Source of the DNA: Forficula auricularia
Taxonomy: Eukaryota > Arthropoda > Insecta > Dermaptera > Forficulidae
Reading direction: 5' to 3'
Assembly (NCBI GenBank): GCA_024734495.1
Contig: JALMQS010000085.1
Location: forward strand, 17,926,474 to 17,990,473
Length of the DNA stretch: 64,000 bases
Shown here one piece after another: positions 55,788 through 64,000 of this stretch. Numbering within the stretch: the stretch's first letter is position 1; the number at the start of each line of letters is the position of its first letter. Under the pieces are notes generated by a model. That model ran no database searches. It was not told the DNA's origin and worked only from the letters and a program-made list of their open reading frames with translations. A program made the translations under genes and the position numbers.

Positions 55788-56587
55788 AAAAACAAGAAAA
55801 AATATAAAAATAAACATTCAAAAAAATTTTATGTAAATATCCTTAATACCATATTATATTGTTTTCTTTATTGTTTTCAATTTCACTTCCTTATAATAAT
55901 GACCTTTAAATTGTGTATATATATAGCTAGCAACATTTCTAAATCCATACCTGAAGAAGAGAGAAAGGGCTTTGACATGGCTTATCTAGATGATGCGGTA
56001 TACTGCAGATGATGATAGGAGTGAACCTTGCCTCACAAAAGTGAATTCTATTTACCCTAGTAGAAGTTTTTTTTTTTTACTGTGTATTTGAAAAGTAATA
56101 CCATTTTGTTCAAAAGCATTTGATATCTTCTCCCCTCTTCGATTTTTTTTCTTTCTTTTATCTATACCTACTTTTCAAAGTTATTGTTGTTTAAATATAA
56201 ATTTGTACTGATATATAAGTATATCAATAAGAAATAGAAGAAGTGGATTATCTTAAAACAATCTCAAGAGTAAGGAAATAATTTAATAAACTTTGTTATA
56301 TTAATATTTGATTAGTTGTCGGTCAAATAATACAATATTTATTTTTCTTTCTCTTGCATATGTTATGGACCAAGTGATTAATCAGAGCACTATTTATAAT
56401 GCCGGGCAATGTGATTAATGACAAGTGAAATCGGGCTACTTAATTAATACTTATTTAAACTTCATTATTTTCCACATTTCTGGTCATTATGAATATTGCT
56501 ACGTAACTGTTGTGCGATTTGATAATTAAGGTACATTAGCAATTGTTCTAATAAATAAGAAAGAAATCCTCCAAATCGGTTACTTTT
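55788..56587. other. No gene seen
   Basis: AT-rich DNA. CCTGAAGAAGAGAG at 55,950 was checked as a ribozyme core and rejected. Confidence 0.4.
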
Positions 56588-57285
56588 TTAACCGACTTCA
56601 AAAAGGAGGAGGTTCTCTATTCGACTGATTTTTTTCTCTCCGCCAATTGTGAACCGATTTTTAAAAAAAATTTGCATTGGGTTCAGTCTACCTTCCGATT
56701 GTTCGCATTTTTTTTCATAGGTATTAGACCTTTTTTGTTAGGTTTGTTCAGGCCTAACTTCTTGTTTATGAACCGATTTCGATGATTCTTTTATTGGAAA
56801 GGGGGTATCTTAGGGATGGTGCAATATTAATTTGGTCAAGTTCTGATGATATGATCACTATTAATAACATCACTAAAAAGAGAAAAATAAAAATAATTTT
56901 TAAGAAAAAATAAAACCGACTTCAAAAAAATTAAATGCAACAAATAAAATACACTAAAAGGTATAAAATAATTATTAACTTATTTAGTTACAACTAAACT
57001 ACGAAATATTAACATGAAATTACTTTTTGTACTCGATGCCAAACAAACTATACCTATAAACGAGCGTACCCACCAAACGTACTAAGTAAGATTCGTCGAG
57101 TGCGATTCATAAAAGGTAGGTATATGTTTGGCACCGACTTCAAAAAGTAATTTCATTTCAATATTTCGTAGTTTAGTTGTAACTAAATAAGTTAATAATT
57201 ATTTTATATCTTTTTAGTGTATTTTATTTGTTGCATTTAATTTTTTGAAGTCGGTTTTATTTTTTTCTTAAAAATTATTTTTTTT
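56588..57285 (+). mobile_element. ACCGACTTCAAAAA element, internally shortened copy
   Basis: It begins ACCGACTTCAAAAAGGAGGA, has CATTGGGTTCAGTCTACCTT and GGTCAAGTTCTGATGATATG, then a 390-bp palindrome (about 56,886-57,283) with arms AATAAAACCGACTTCAAAAA and AACATGAAATTACTTTTTG. It lacks about 200 bp present between these parts in the 6.5-7.4 kb copy. Confidence 0.82.
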
Positions 57286-57788
57286 TTATGTTACGTTTTA
57301 ATTTTATAAGTGTGATTTATCTTAAAACTGAAATCGTTTCATATTTTTAATTTCATAAACTTAAAAAACTGAAATACGAGCGGTTGATTACATAGTACTG
57401 TTATTAGATAAAAATAATTTAGTAATTAATAGAGATTGTGGTGTTGGTGCAAACATCTTTAATAAAGTTAAAAGTAAATAAATATTTTATGAGATATTAA
57501 TTTACGATGATGAGTTAGTTTTCTAGGTCACTTATTTCACATTATAAATATAAAAGAGGTAAATTTTTCAATATATATATAGGAAATGATTAAGATGATG
57601 GATGATTTTATTTATTTTTGGCTCGAAGGGTTAGTTGGAAGGATATTAGCCGGGCTTGGATGGGAGATGATCTTCAGAGATTAGAATCTCTCTTGGCGGC
57701 GTAAAGCCAGAAAAATGCTTTTCTAAAATAAGAATTTGCACTGGGCAATTGAAAATATGCTTTAATAAAATAATGGCACAAAGCCTGC
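57286..57788. other. No gene seen
   Basis: AT-rich to 57,600, then a more complex stretch leading into the promoter-like region. Confidence 0.35.
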
Positions 57789-58192
57789 ATTTATTGCTTT
57801 TTCGTTACAGAACGTGTATACAAATTACTTCTTAGACACAAGCTGTCTCTTTACCAAATCGTTCCCAGGTGATCAGTCACCTCGGAGAGTTGCCCCATTC
57901 AATGAGCTTCAACAACTGAACAGCAGCCGACAACTCACAACTGACAACTGAACTCGCGTCGAGGAGCCAGCTGCTTTTATAAACCTGGCCCTAATTAGCA
58001 ATTAAACTGATTGGTTAATTATTCGCGGCATTTTTAGGATGACGTATGCATAACTTTTCGCGCGCTCGCTTATCGTTATAAAAGGGGCGTGTCCTTGCTG
58101 CTCACCTGTCATTTTATCGAAAGATTCTGACGGATAAACAACAAGCAAACGCCTTTCTCAAGGCGAAAATAAATCTTTATTTTTAAAAGCAT
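57789..58192 (-). promoter_or_regulatory. Promoter-like region: host first exon or solo LTR
   Basis: On the minus strand TATAAAAG starts at 57,981, a CCAAT box lies at 58,014-58,010 and an arthropod-type initiator TCAGTT at 57,951-57,946; the distance from TATA to the initiator A (57,949) is 32 bp, as expected for a real core promoter. Upstream are GATAAG and a CpG-containing GCGAGCGCGCGAAA. Possible donors GAG|GTGACT (57,880) and TTTG|GTAAAG (57,854) would give a 69- or 95-nt noncoding first exon for the dipeptidase gene. Against this, AATAAA follows 155 nt downstream, and the plus strand also has TATAAAAG (58,078) and AATAAA (58,168), so an LTR is a serious alternative. Confidence 0.4.
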
Positions 58193-58211
58193 TTTACATT
58201 GAAAGGAGTAA

Positions 58212-58275
58212 AGAAGTAAATCCTACATATAAATTTCGGGTTTTCAACCCATCTTCAGGAATTACAAAAAATAAC
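58212..58275 (-). ncRNA. Degenerate hammerhead-like motif
   Basis: The minus strand reads CTGAAGA, T, GGGTTGAAAACCC, GAAATTTATATG. Core and stem II are as good as at 62.85 kb, but the stem III/cleavage segment is lengthened and stem I pairs poorly (GTAATTC against GGATTTAC). Probably an inactive relic or end of an element. Confidence 0.4.
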
Positions 58276-58559
58276 ATATTGGGAATTTTTCAAATTGTCT
58301 GGACATTATAAATAATGCCTTATTAATCACATGATCCATAACACATATATACAATATTAAGTAGAAGAATATACCTATATTAAAAAAATTAAATTAAAAA
58401 AAACGTATTTAAAATAAAATAAAATTTAGAGAATAAATAGAATTGTATTATCAACAAAAAGATCTATCTGGATACGAATCCAAAACCTCTGCTTTAATCT
58501 ACTGTGATATATAGATATATAGAATATTAAAATCCATACATAATTTTTTTTTTTTTTTT
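58276..58559. other. AT-rich DNA, no gene seen
   Basis: Ends in a T-run at about 58,547-58,560 that borders the next repeat-like segment. Confidence 0.4.
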
Positions 58560-58920
58560 AATGCAATCCGAATGCAAGAAGGGGTGCACCAGTAAAGATG
58601 TAGCCCCTATGGATCTCGAAAGACCCTTGCATTACCGAAGAGAAGGGAAAGTTGTTTAAGTGAGAGGGTGTAGACGTAGGTGTCTATGCACCCTGGTTTT
58701 GAAGGTTTGAAGATCATAGGTGCTGGGAAAGATAGAGGCTGGGAGAGAGTTCCAGTTCCTTGAAGTCATGGGGATATATGAATTCGCGAATGAAGTGGTC
58801 CGGCACTTTTCTAATTTGACTGCGAAAGAGTGTTGGGAGTCGGCAAAACGTGTGCTGCGTGCAAAGCATGCTTTGGGGGGAATTATTGATTTTATCTCAT
58901 CATAATGTCTAATGTGTATG
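58560..58920 (+). pseudogene. Probable retroelement-derived fragment
   Basis: GC-richer than the flanks and bordered on the left by a T-run (a poly(A) tail if on the minus strand). A plus-strand frame (58,720-58,905; GKIEAGREFQFLEVMGIYEF) is open for 61 codons but has no domain I recognise. The region GGTGTCTATGCACCCTGGTT onward resembles repetitive sequence I associate with insect retroelement tails. I do not propose a functional protein. Confidence 0.4.
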
Positions 58921-59063
58921 AAGATGGAATTAAATTATTTCGTATTTTTTCTTTATTCATTTTTCGAGTCTTTGTAGTAACCTAGCTATTAATAAACTTT
59001 AATTAAACAACTCACTATTTATCACCATACTTAATTCTTTAATTTAATTTAATTTATAAATTG

Positions 59064-59118
59064 TCTTTGGATGAGATCTCGTGTAATTACATTTACAACG
59101 AGATCTCATCCAAAGACT
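59064..59118. repeat. Short hairpin
   Basis: CTTTGGATGAGATCTCGT and its perfect inverse ACGAGATCTCATCCAAAG around a 19-base AT-rich loop. Confidence 0.85.
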
Positions 59119-59264
59119 TAAGGGTTTAAGGTTTTATGAAAAAAATATTTCAAATATTTTTTTCAAAAAACATTTTTATTTCAAAATGCACCAAAAAGCA
59201 GAAAATACATGTGACTCTAAATCCAAAGTTAAAATGAAAAGAGCATGTCAAGATAAAAATTATA

Positions 59265-59425
59265 TTTTAAAAAACTCTCTTCTAAAAAGTACAAAATAAT
59301 GTATACAATCAAAAAGTGTGGGGCGCAGAAACATGTACTTTTAATTAATTCCGACAAAGTGCCCCACGCTTTTTGATTATTACTTACATTATTTTATACT
59401 TTTTAAGAAGTGTGTTTTTTAGATT
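59265..59425. mobile_element. Foldback element, AAAAAGTACAAAATAATG family, copy 1
   Basis: CTTCTAAAAAGTACAAAATA and AATCAAAAAGTGTGGGGCG are inverted as GCCCCACGCTTTTTGATT and ATTTTATACTTTTTAAGAAG. A diverged second copy follows about 150 bp downstream. Confidence 0.82.
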
Positions 59426-59569
59426 TTTTTTTTAAATATAATTTTTTTTTTTACTTTTTAGTCTTAATTATTTTGATAGAGAAAAGTTTGCGGAATTTAA
59501 CAGGACAAAAGTCACATTGATACATTCATAGATTGATACGGGTGAGGCTAATATAAAGCGTATATTTAA

Positions 59570-59750
59570 AAAAACTAAAAAAAAACGCTTCTAAAAAGTA
59601 CAAAATAATGTAATACTTAATTAAAAAGAGTGGAGGTATGTACTTTTAATTAATTTCGACAAAGTGCCCCAGGCTTTTTGATTAAGTAGGTATTATAATA
59701 CATTATTTTGTACTTTTTAGAAGCGTGTTTTTAGTTTTTTAAAATATAAT
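59570..59750. mobile_element. Foldback element, AAAAAGTACAAAATAATG family, copy 2
   Basis: CGCTTCTAAAAAGTACAAAA is inverted as TTTTGTACTTTTTAGAAGCG. The central GACAAAGTGCCCCAGGCTTT is kept but its left partner is partly deleted. Confidence 0.82.
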
Positions 59751-60613
59751 TTATTTTTATTATTATAGATGAATCATTTGACAATTATTGTAATTGGTTT
59801 TGATTAAATAAAGCTTGACTTTAATTAAAAAAAAAATACCTTTCCATAGAAATAAAAACATGGACGCTTATTGATTTTTTTTTTATTTTTAATATTATAC
59901 TATACTTTAAAAATAGATTTATTATTATTATGATGATTTTATATTAAAATATAAAAAAGTTAAGGTCTATAGTTAATATTATTTAAAAATAATAATATTA
60001 ATAATAATAACGAGTGTGAATTTTATGAGAATTATAATATATAAATTTAATTAATTTAAACTAATGGGGAATCATTTTTTATGGATTTAACACATTCCCA
60101 CGTCGCTCTTTAAAATGGTAAATTTGCAGTGTAAAAAATTATTAAGATCGACCAGAGATTAATTTTTCTACTTTATTACACCTCGAAATTAAAAGAAATT
60201 AAGTAATTAAACGAAGGTTAATAAATTTGAAAAATAAAATAAGTCAAATTAGAAGAATATCGTATTTAAAGCAATTTTATGGCAGAACGAGATGTAAGTG
60301 AGGAGGGGTTGGCTAGGGGGTGAGTAGTGAATTATAAACTAATTAGACAAGATTAGCTCGGGTCGCGCAATTAAAATTCTAAAATAAATTCTCTATGAAT
60401 TAATCCTCTCAGTTATATTACCCTCCCCTCTTGATTCTCATCTTTTTTCACAATTTATTAGATAAACCGGAATTGGATTAAAGCGAATTTTATTACATTT
60501 TAATCTTATAATTTCCTTTCCCTCTATTGTCTATTCGTATGTCAATTGTCATCTTGATGATTATTTCAGTCCGTTACGATTGTATAATAGGAAATAGTTT
60601 TTTAACTTTCAAA
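59751..60613. other. AT-rich DNA and a complex island at 60,060-60,560
   Basis: The island (GAGGAGGGGTTGGCTAGGGG, CTCGGGTCGCGCAATTAAAA) has no repeat partner in the window and no convincing frame. It is one of several candidate regulatory islands. Confidence 0.35.
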
Positions 60614-60948
60614 CAGGTCTATTCTCTAAAAACAGACTTTAAAATTTAACATCCTAAATTGGACGTTAAAAAGTAAAGTAATAACACCAGCGTTAAAAAA
60701 TGATATTCTCTAAACCAAGTTTTAACAGCAACGTTAACATTTTACTTTTTAACACCAGGTGTTAACGATCCATATGAAGATGGGCTACGTTTTCTTCTTC
60801 TTCGTGTTTTTACAGCCCTCGATAGCCTCTCGCGCATGCCCATTACTAACTTGATTTGTTATTCTCAATCTAATAGTATCTCACAGCTCGCTTTATTTTT
60901 AATAAAAAATGTATATTCTGAAAATATTTAGAAGAGGATAATTTTTTA

Positions 60949-61340
60949 TAGATTAAAAATTCAGTTTATTGGACAAAGTTTTTTTATTGAAGTTCTTCTT
61001 CAATTTTTGTACAACGCTTTCGCTCTCTCTCGAGACTTTTCAAGTATCAATTACTAGAACAATTGGTTGAAATAAAGATAAAAATAACTGAGACATAGTA
61101 GAATTTTTCTTTCTAGATTGATACCATAAAACAATATAAGTATACTTATATTGTTTTATGGTATCAATCTAGAAAGAAAAAATTCTACTATGTCTCAGTT
61201 ATTTTTATCTTTATTTCAACCAATGTTGTTCTAGCCAATTGAGTACTTGAAAAAGTCTCGAGAGAGACGAAACGTTGTACAAAAATTGAAGAAGAACTTC
61301 AATAAAAAAACTTTGTCCAATAAACTGAATTTTTAATCTA
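60949..61340. mobile_element. Foldback element with hammerhead-like variant cores
   Basis: A nearly perfect palindrome of about 195-bp arms centred near 61,143, starting TAGATTAAAAATTCAGTTTA. Each arm has GTCTCGAGAGAGAC-like stem II next to CTTGAAAA and GAAAC/GAAAGC. Confidence 0.88.
61225..61290 (+). ncRNA. Hammerhead-like variant with altered core
   Basis: ACTTGAAAAA, stem II GTCTC-GAGA-GAGAC (perfect), then GAAACGTT and GTAC. Stem I can pair GTAC with GTAC and then CAATT with AATTG. However C3 is replaced by U and G8 by A; G8 is catalytic in hammerheads. The architecture is kept while catalysis should be lost. The left arm (-, about 61,015-61,050) has the same changes plus GAAAGC. Confidence 0.4.
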
Positions 61341-61968
61341 CTAATCATAATGGACATTAATCAACATAATTTTTTATGATGTCTCAAAACTGAAAGTATA
61401 AATATTACTCCTAAAATAAACAAATATATCCTAAAAATTGTAATCAATCTTATTTTTACAGCAAAATTTTTTGAAGGCAAAAAGCTGAGAAGTCCAACGA
61501 CTACTAAAAACAAATAGAAATCTTCTTTCAAATGGATCTGAAAAGTGTTGCTTTTATTTCAAAGCTGTCAAAATAAACCTTACTTTTTGGTTAAAGACGC
61601 CATGTTTGTGTATTAAATATGGTGTTAAAATATTAAAAGCACCTCTGGACATGACTTTAATTTTAATACTTTTGACTAAATATTAACGCTTTGGTGTTAA
61701 AGTTTTTGGTTATAGAATAGCAATTTGAGGCAAGGATGTGTTAAAATGAATTAACGCTGATTTTGGATGTTAAAAGTAAACTTTTTTGCTCAGAGAATAT
61801 TCCTGAAAGGTTGTTAAAATTTGTGTGTCAATATAAATAATATTAATAAAAATAATAATAATATTCAATAAGATGATAATAAACTGGAAAACTAAATTTT
61901 TTTATTAATTTATTAAAATATATAATTTATTTAAAATATAGATCATTAGATAGTTTTAGCTCATTTAA

Positions 61969-62678
61969 GGTAGTTGTATCACCAAATGCGTTTTCTTAGA
62001 ATTTTTTTGAAATTTAGATAGATTATTATTTAAATATTTTTGCATCGATTGGTGGCAAAACGAAATTTATGCACAAAATAGTTCCGGAGATATTAAATTT
62101 CAATGATAGAGTTTTTCACTCTTATACATTGCACTATACGGAATACCGGAAAGTTTACATACATATTATATAATTATAATTAAAAAAACTCTTTTTACGA
62201 TTGTTATAAAAAACTAAATCAACATTGAACAAAAACTAATAAATTTTTTAAGAAAATTTTAATTCATATTTACAACACAGTTTCTGAGATAATAATGAAT
62301 AAATAATGAAGAATTTACACTAAAAACAAGCTGCCAACAACGCATTTATTTAACCTACAAAGTGTACGAAAGTGGGTTAACTTTAGTACACTTTTTTGGC
62401 GTTTTTCAGCTTCAGCCATTGTCGTAACAGCTTTCAATCGCTTATTAAGAACTTTTTGTTTTATAAATCTCACTTTATAATGTACTTTATCTGATATTTC
62501 TATGATAAAATATATACAAGCTCGGACAGTGTTGCCAGATTTGTCAAACGAGCACGAGATTGGCTAGTAGTGGTACATAAACAGCAAAAAGTTTTGGGCT
62601 TATTAATTATGAATCCTTATTGGCTGTACTATATACTCTAGCATTAACTTTTGAAACTATTTTCGCGATACAACTACC
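61969..62678. mobile_element. TTAA-flanked transposon, copy 3 (inverted orientation)
   Basis: TTAA at 61,965-61,968 and 62,679-62,682; 710 bp; ends GGTAGTTGTATC / GATACAACTACC. Interior matches the 33.7-kb copy read in reverse, for example GCGATTGAAAGCTGTTACGA and AAACTTTTTGCTGTTTATG on the minus strand. Encodes no transposase. Confidence 0.92.
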
Positions 62679-62795
62679 TTAATAAATAAATATTTACTAT
62701 ATCCACCTCTTATGATACCATTTTACTATTAATTAATATATTTTAAGGAGATAGGTGTTGGTTCAAGATAAAACATTTTTTAATAATAAAAAAAT

Positions 62796-62940
62796 CAAGT
62801 AAAATTACTAGGTGGGTTTCGCATAAAATAAAACAAAAATGAGATTTCTATCTCCTGAAGATGGGCTGAAAACCCGAAATATATCGAGATAAAAACTCAT
62901 TTTTGTTTTATTTTATGTGAAGCCCACCTCGTAATTTTTA
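62796..62940. mobile_element. Small palindromic element containing a hammerhead motif
   Basis: The arms AAAATTACTAGGTGGGTTTC and inverse GAAGCCCACCTCGTAATTTT enclose a second complementary stretch and the ribozyme-like core. The whole unit is about 145 bp. Confidence 0.75.
62822..62917 (+). ncRNA. Hammerhead ribozyme-like motif, best preserved
   Basis: Core CTGAAGA at 62,855, one extra T, stem II GGG/CCC with loop CTGAAAA, then GAAAT (62,876) and AT-ATC with predicted cleavage after C62,885. Stem I pairs TATCTC (62,849-62,854) with GAGATA (62,886-62,891); after an internal loop it continues as a 22-bp helix (62,822-62,843 with 62,896-62,917). Stem III would be AT/AT closing a two-base loop, too tight for a monomer but self-complementary (ATAT) between two molecules. 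All core bases are present apart from the inserted T. Confidence 0.62.
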
Positions 62941-63143
62941 CTTAATTTCTTATTACTATTATTGTTTATTGTTATTACATAATATTTGTTTAAAGTTTTT
63001 TGAAAAAGAATTCAATTCCATTTCGTTTGTAATTCATTACAAATCATTTATTATTATTATTAGTTATGATTTATTTAAAAGTTCATAAATTAGAATGTCT
63101 TAGTTGAAATCAGATTCGTTCATGATAGACATACCGAACATGA
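62941..63143. other. AT-rich DNA, no gene seen
   Basis: Nothing recognisable. Confidence 0.4.
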
Positions 63144-63277
63144 TTGAAATCTTTTTGAGCAGTGTTGTCAATAACTAAACTAAAATTTCTCAAAAATTAA
63201 AAAAACCGCTGTTTTTTTAATGTTTTGGGGTAATTTAACTTTTTAGTGATGACAACACTGTATGAAAAAGATTTCAA
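63144..63277. mobile_element. Small foldback element with CAGTGTTGTCA ends
   Basis: CAGTGTTGTCAATAACTAAA is inverted as TTTTTAGTGATGACAACACTG; outside these, GAAATCTTTTT and AAAAAGATTTC also pair, so the palindrome extends beyond the CAGTG ends. Confidence 0.7.
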
Positions 63278-63306
63278 ATAGATTCGGAAGCTAGAATAGG
63301 TATTAT

Positions 63307-63472
63307 CGAGGGGTGAACCGCGACCTAAAATCGTGTACACCTACTTCCAATTCCACTTTCATTTCCAATTAGAAGACAATAGATGACAATAGATTATCTA
63401 ATGAATTCCAAAGTAGTTCCAAATAATTCCAAAGACGGTGTACACCTAATTCCAATCGCGGTTCACCCCTCG
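63307..63472. mobile_element. 8-bp-TSD MITE, copy 4
   Basis: Flanked by GGTATTAT (63,299-63,306) and GGTTTTAT (63,473-63,480), one mismatch. Both termini are intact (CGAGGGGTGAACCGCGA and its inverse). Orientation is opposite to copies 1-3, judged from the position of GGAATTAGGTGTACAC. Confidence 0.92.
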
Positions 63473-64000
63473 GGTTTTATTAAATGAGCAATTTCTAAAA
63501 AAAATTAAATTAAACGATTAGAAAATCATTCGAACCAAATAGCTTTAGAATAAATAATATAATATAATCTTATTATATTAAACGAGCAAAAATTGTATAT
63601 ATAAATTGTCTCGATAAAAATGTTTATTATCATTTTTTATTCAAATTCCTTTTAATAAATAATTGGTTTTTTAATTTTATATCCCGCAATAAGATCATTA
63701 TAATTATTATTATATATTAAAAGTTGGGAAATTTTATTGATTAAAAATTAAGAGGTCCCGATTGGATCGAATATGGAATTGGAATAATTATCGGAAAAGA
63801 GGTTTTTTTCTTTAATTAGTTTTTTCCTCTTATTAAAAACAAAGACTAAAAAGGATGATCAAGGACACTTGATGGTGGAGAAGTAATCTCCGGAATCGAA
63901 GCTCAAAAACAATGTATGCATAAATTCATGTAAAATTGAGTTTTAAATCCCACAAATATTAATTTGACAATTAAATTGATGAACTCAAAAATTGTTATTT
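63473..64000. other. No gene seen to the window end
   Basis: AT-rich DNA; a slightly more complex patch at 63,840-63,910 (AAGTAATCTCCGGAATCGAA) is unassigned. Confidence 0.4.

Larger units (their letters stand above)
60614..61805. mobile_element. TIR element with TTAAC-rich subterminal repeats
   Basis: CAGGTCTATTCTCT at the left is inverted at the right as AGAGAATATTCCTG. Between the ends and the central palindrome are many TTAAC/GTTAA words in variable spacing (AACACCAGCGTTAAAAAATG, CACCAGGTGTTAACG; TGGTGTTAAAATATTAAAAG), which look like transposase-binding repeats. The centre holds the foldback at 60,949-61,340. Noncoding. Confidence 0.6.

Noticed and set aside
55945..55980. CCTGAAGAAGAGAGAAAGGGC on the plus strand as a hammerhead core
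   Set aside because: Stem II would have weak pairing and GAAAC is replaced by TTGAC; no stem I partner.
57289..57300. Long T and A homopolymers throughout as polyadenylation or tail evidence
   Set aside because: Such runs are frequent in this composition; I used them only when paired with a target duplication or box motifs.
505..58905. The many 60-116-codon open frames on both strands
   Set aside because: Nearly all lie in AT-rich or repeat DNA, overlap palindromes or tandem units, have no recognisable motif and no splice context. Only the retroelement fragment at 18.2-18.4 kb reads as former protein.
1..64000. Bacterial-type features (operons, ribosome binding sites, origins, prophage) or viral genes
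   Set aside because: Nothing of this kind is visible; exon structure, SINEs and transposons show a eukaryotic nuclear sequence.

Overview
The window is AT-rich animal DNA, most likely from an insect, with no complete protein-coding gene. Evidence for an insect: one well-formed signal-peptide exon of a membrane dipeptidase (minus strand, about 6.2 kb), a candidate core promoter with an arthropod-style TCAGTT initiator, TTAA- and TA-flanked transposons, 8-bp-TSD hAT-type MITEs and tRNA-derived SINEs. I cannot name the species or order from the sequence. Almost every longer ORF is chance translation of repeats.

Host gene hypothesis. A 122-bp exon at 6,152-6,273 (minus) is preceded by a textbook acceptor and followed by GTAAGT. 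It encodes a signal peptide plus the N-terminal motif of M19 membrane (renal) dipeptidases, and breaks just where the family's His-Asn-Asp metal-site segment should start. The next coding exon would lie left of the window. The acceptor abuts the ATG, so the 5' UTR must be spliced on from higher coordinates. Two minus-strand features fit: a TATA/CCAAT/Inr cluster at about 57.9-58.1 kb, and a polypyrimidine-CAG|GTGAGT site at 55,762 that looks like a recursive splice site. If these are linked, about 52 kb of the window is one first intron filled with mobile elements. That linkage is inference.

Repeat layout. Palindromic (foldback) elements dominate: 1-218, 4.7-5.0, 11.1-11.4, 12.4-13.45 (nested), 15.1-16.0 (nested three deep), 22.7-23.2, 26.96-27.5, 39.2-39.75, 42.7, 50.6-52.1 (1.5 kb), 56.9-57.3, 59.1-59.75, 60.9-61.3 and 62.8-62.9 kb. 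TIR elements include an 8-bp-TSD MITE (four copies), a TTAA element (three copies, one with its empty site in a neighbouring duplication), a 1.07-kb hAT-type element, and TA-flanked elements ending CAGGGTG. SINEs at 19.4, 28.6, 29.8 and 35.3 kb form two families, three copies having clear target duplications. Tandem repeats lie at 14.4-15.1, 29.4-31.1, 41.7-42.5, 46.0-46.5, 53.9-54.4 and 55.1-55.5 kb. A direct duplication occupies 31.97-35.1 kb.

Most interesting signal. At least five sequence-unrelated palindromic elements carry hammerhead-ribozyme-like cores (CTGANGA, a short hairpin, then GAAA with a minimal stem III). The best are at 62.85 kb, 15.6-15.75 kb (both arms), 27.45 kb and 13.1 kb. 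One family (copies at 11, 15.5 and 27 kb) has target duplications of 12, 11 and 13 bp and one variable end, which fits retrotransposition of a ribozyme-bearing palindromic RNA better than cut-and-paste. Several islands of more complex, apparently single-copy DNA (2.3-2.75, 22.0-22.6, 38.1-38.4, 40.3-40.7, 43.9-44.1, 46.7-47.3 and 60.1-60.6 kb) are candidate intronic regulatory DNA.
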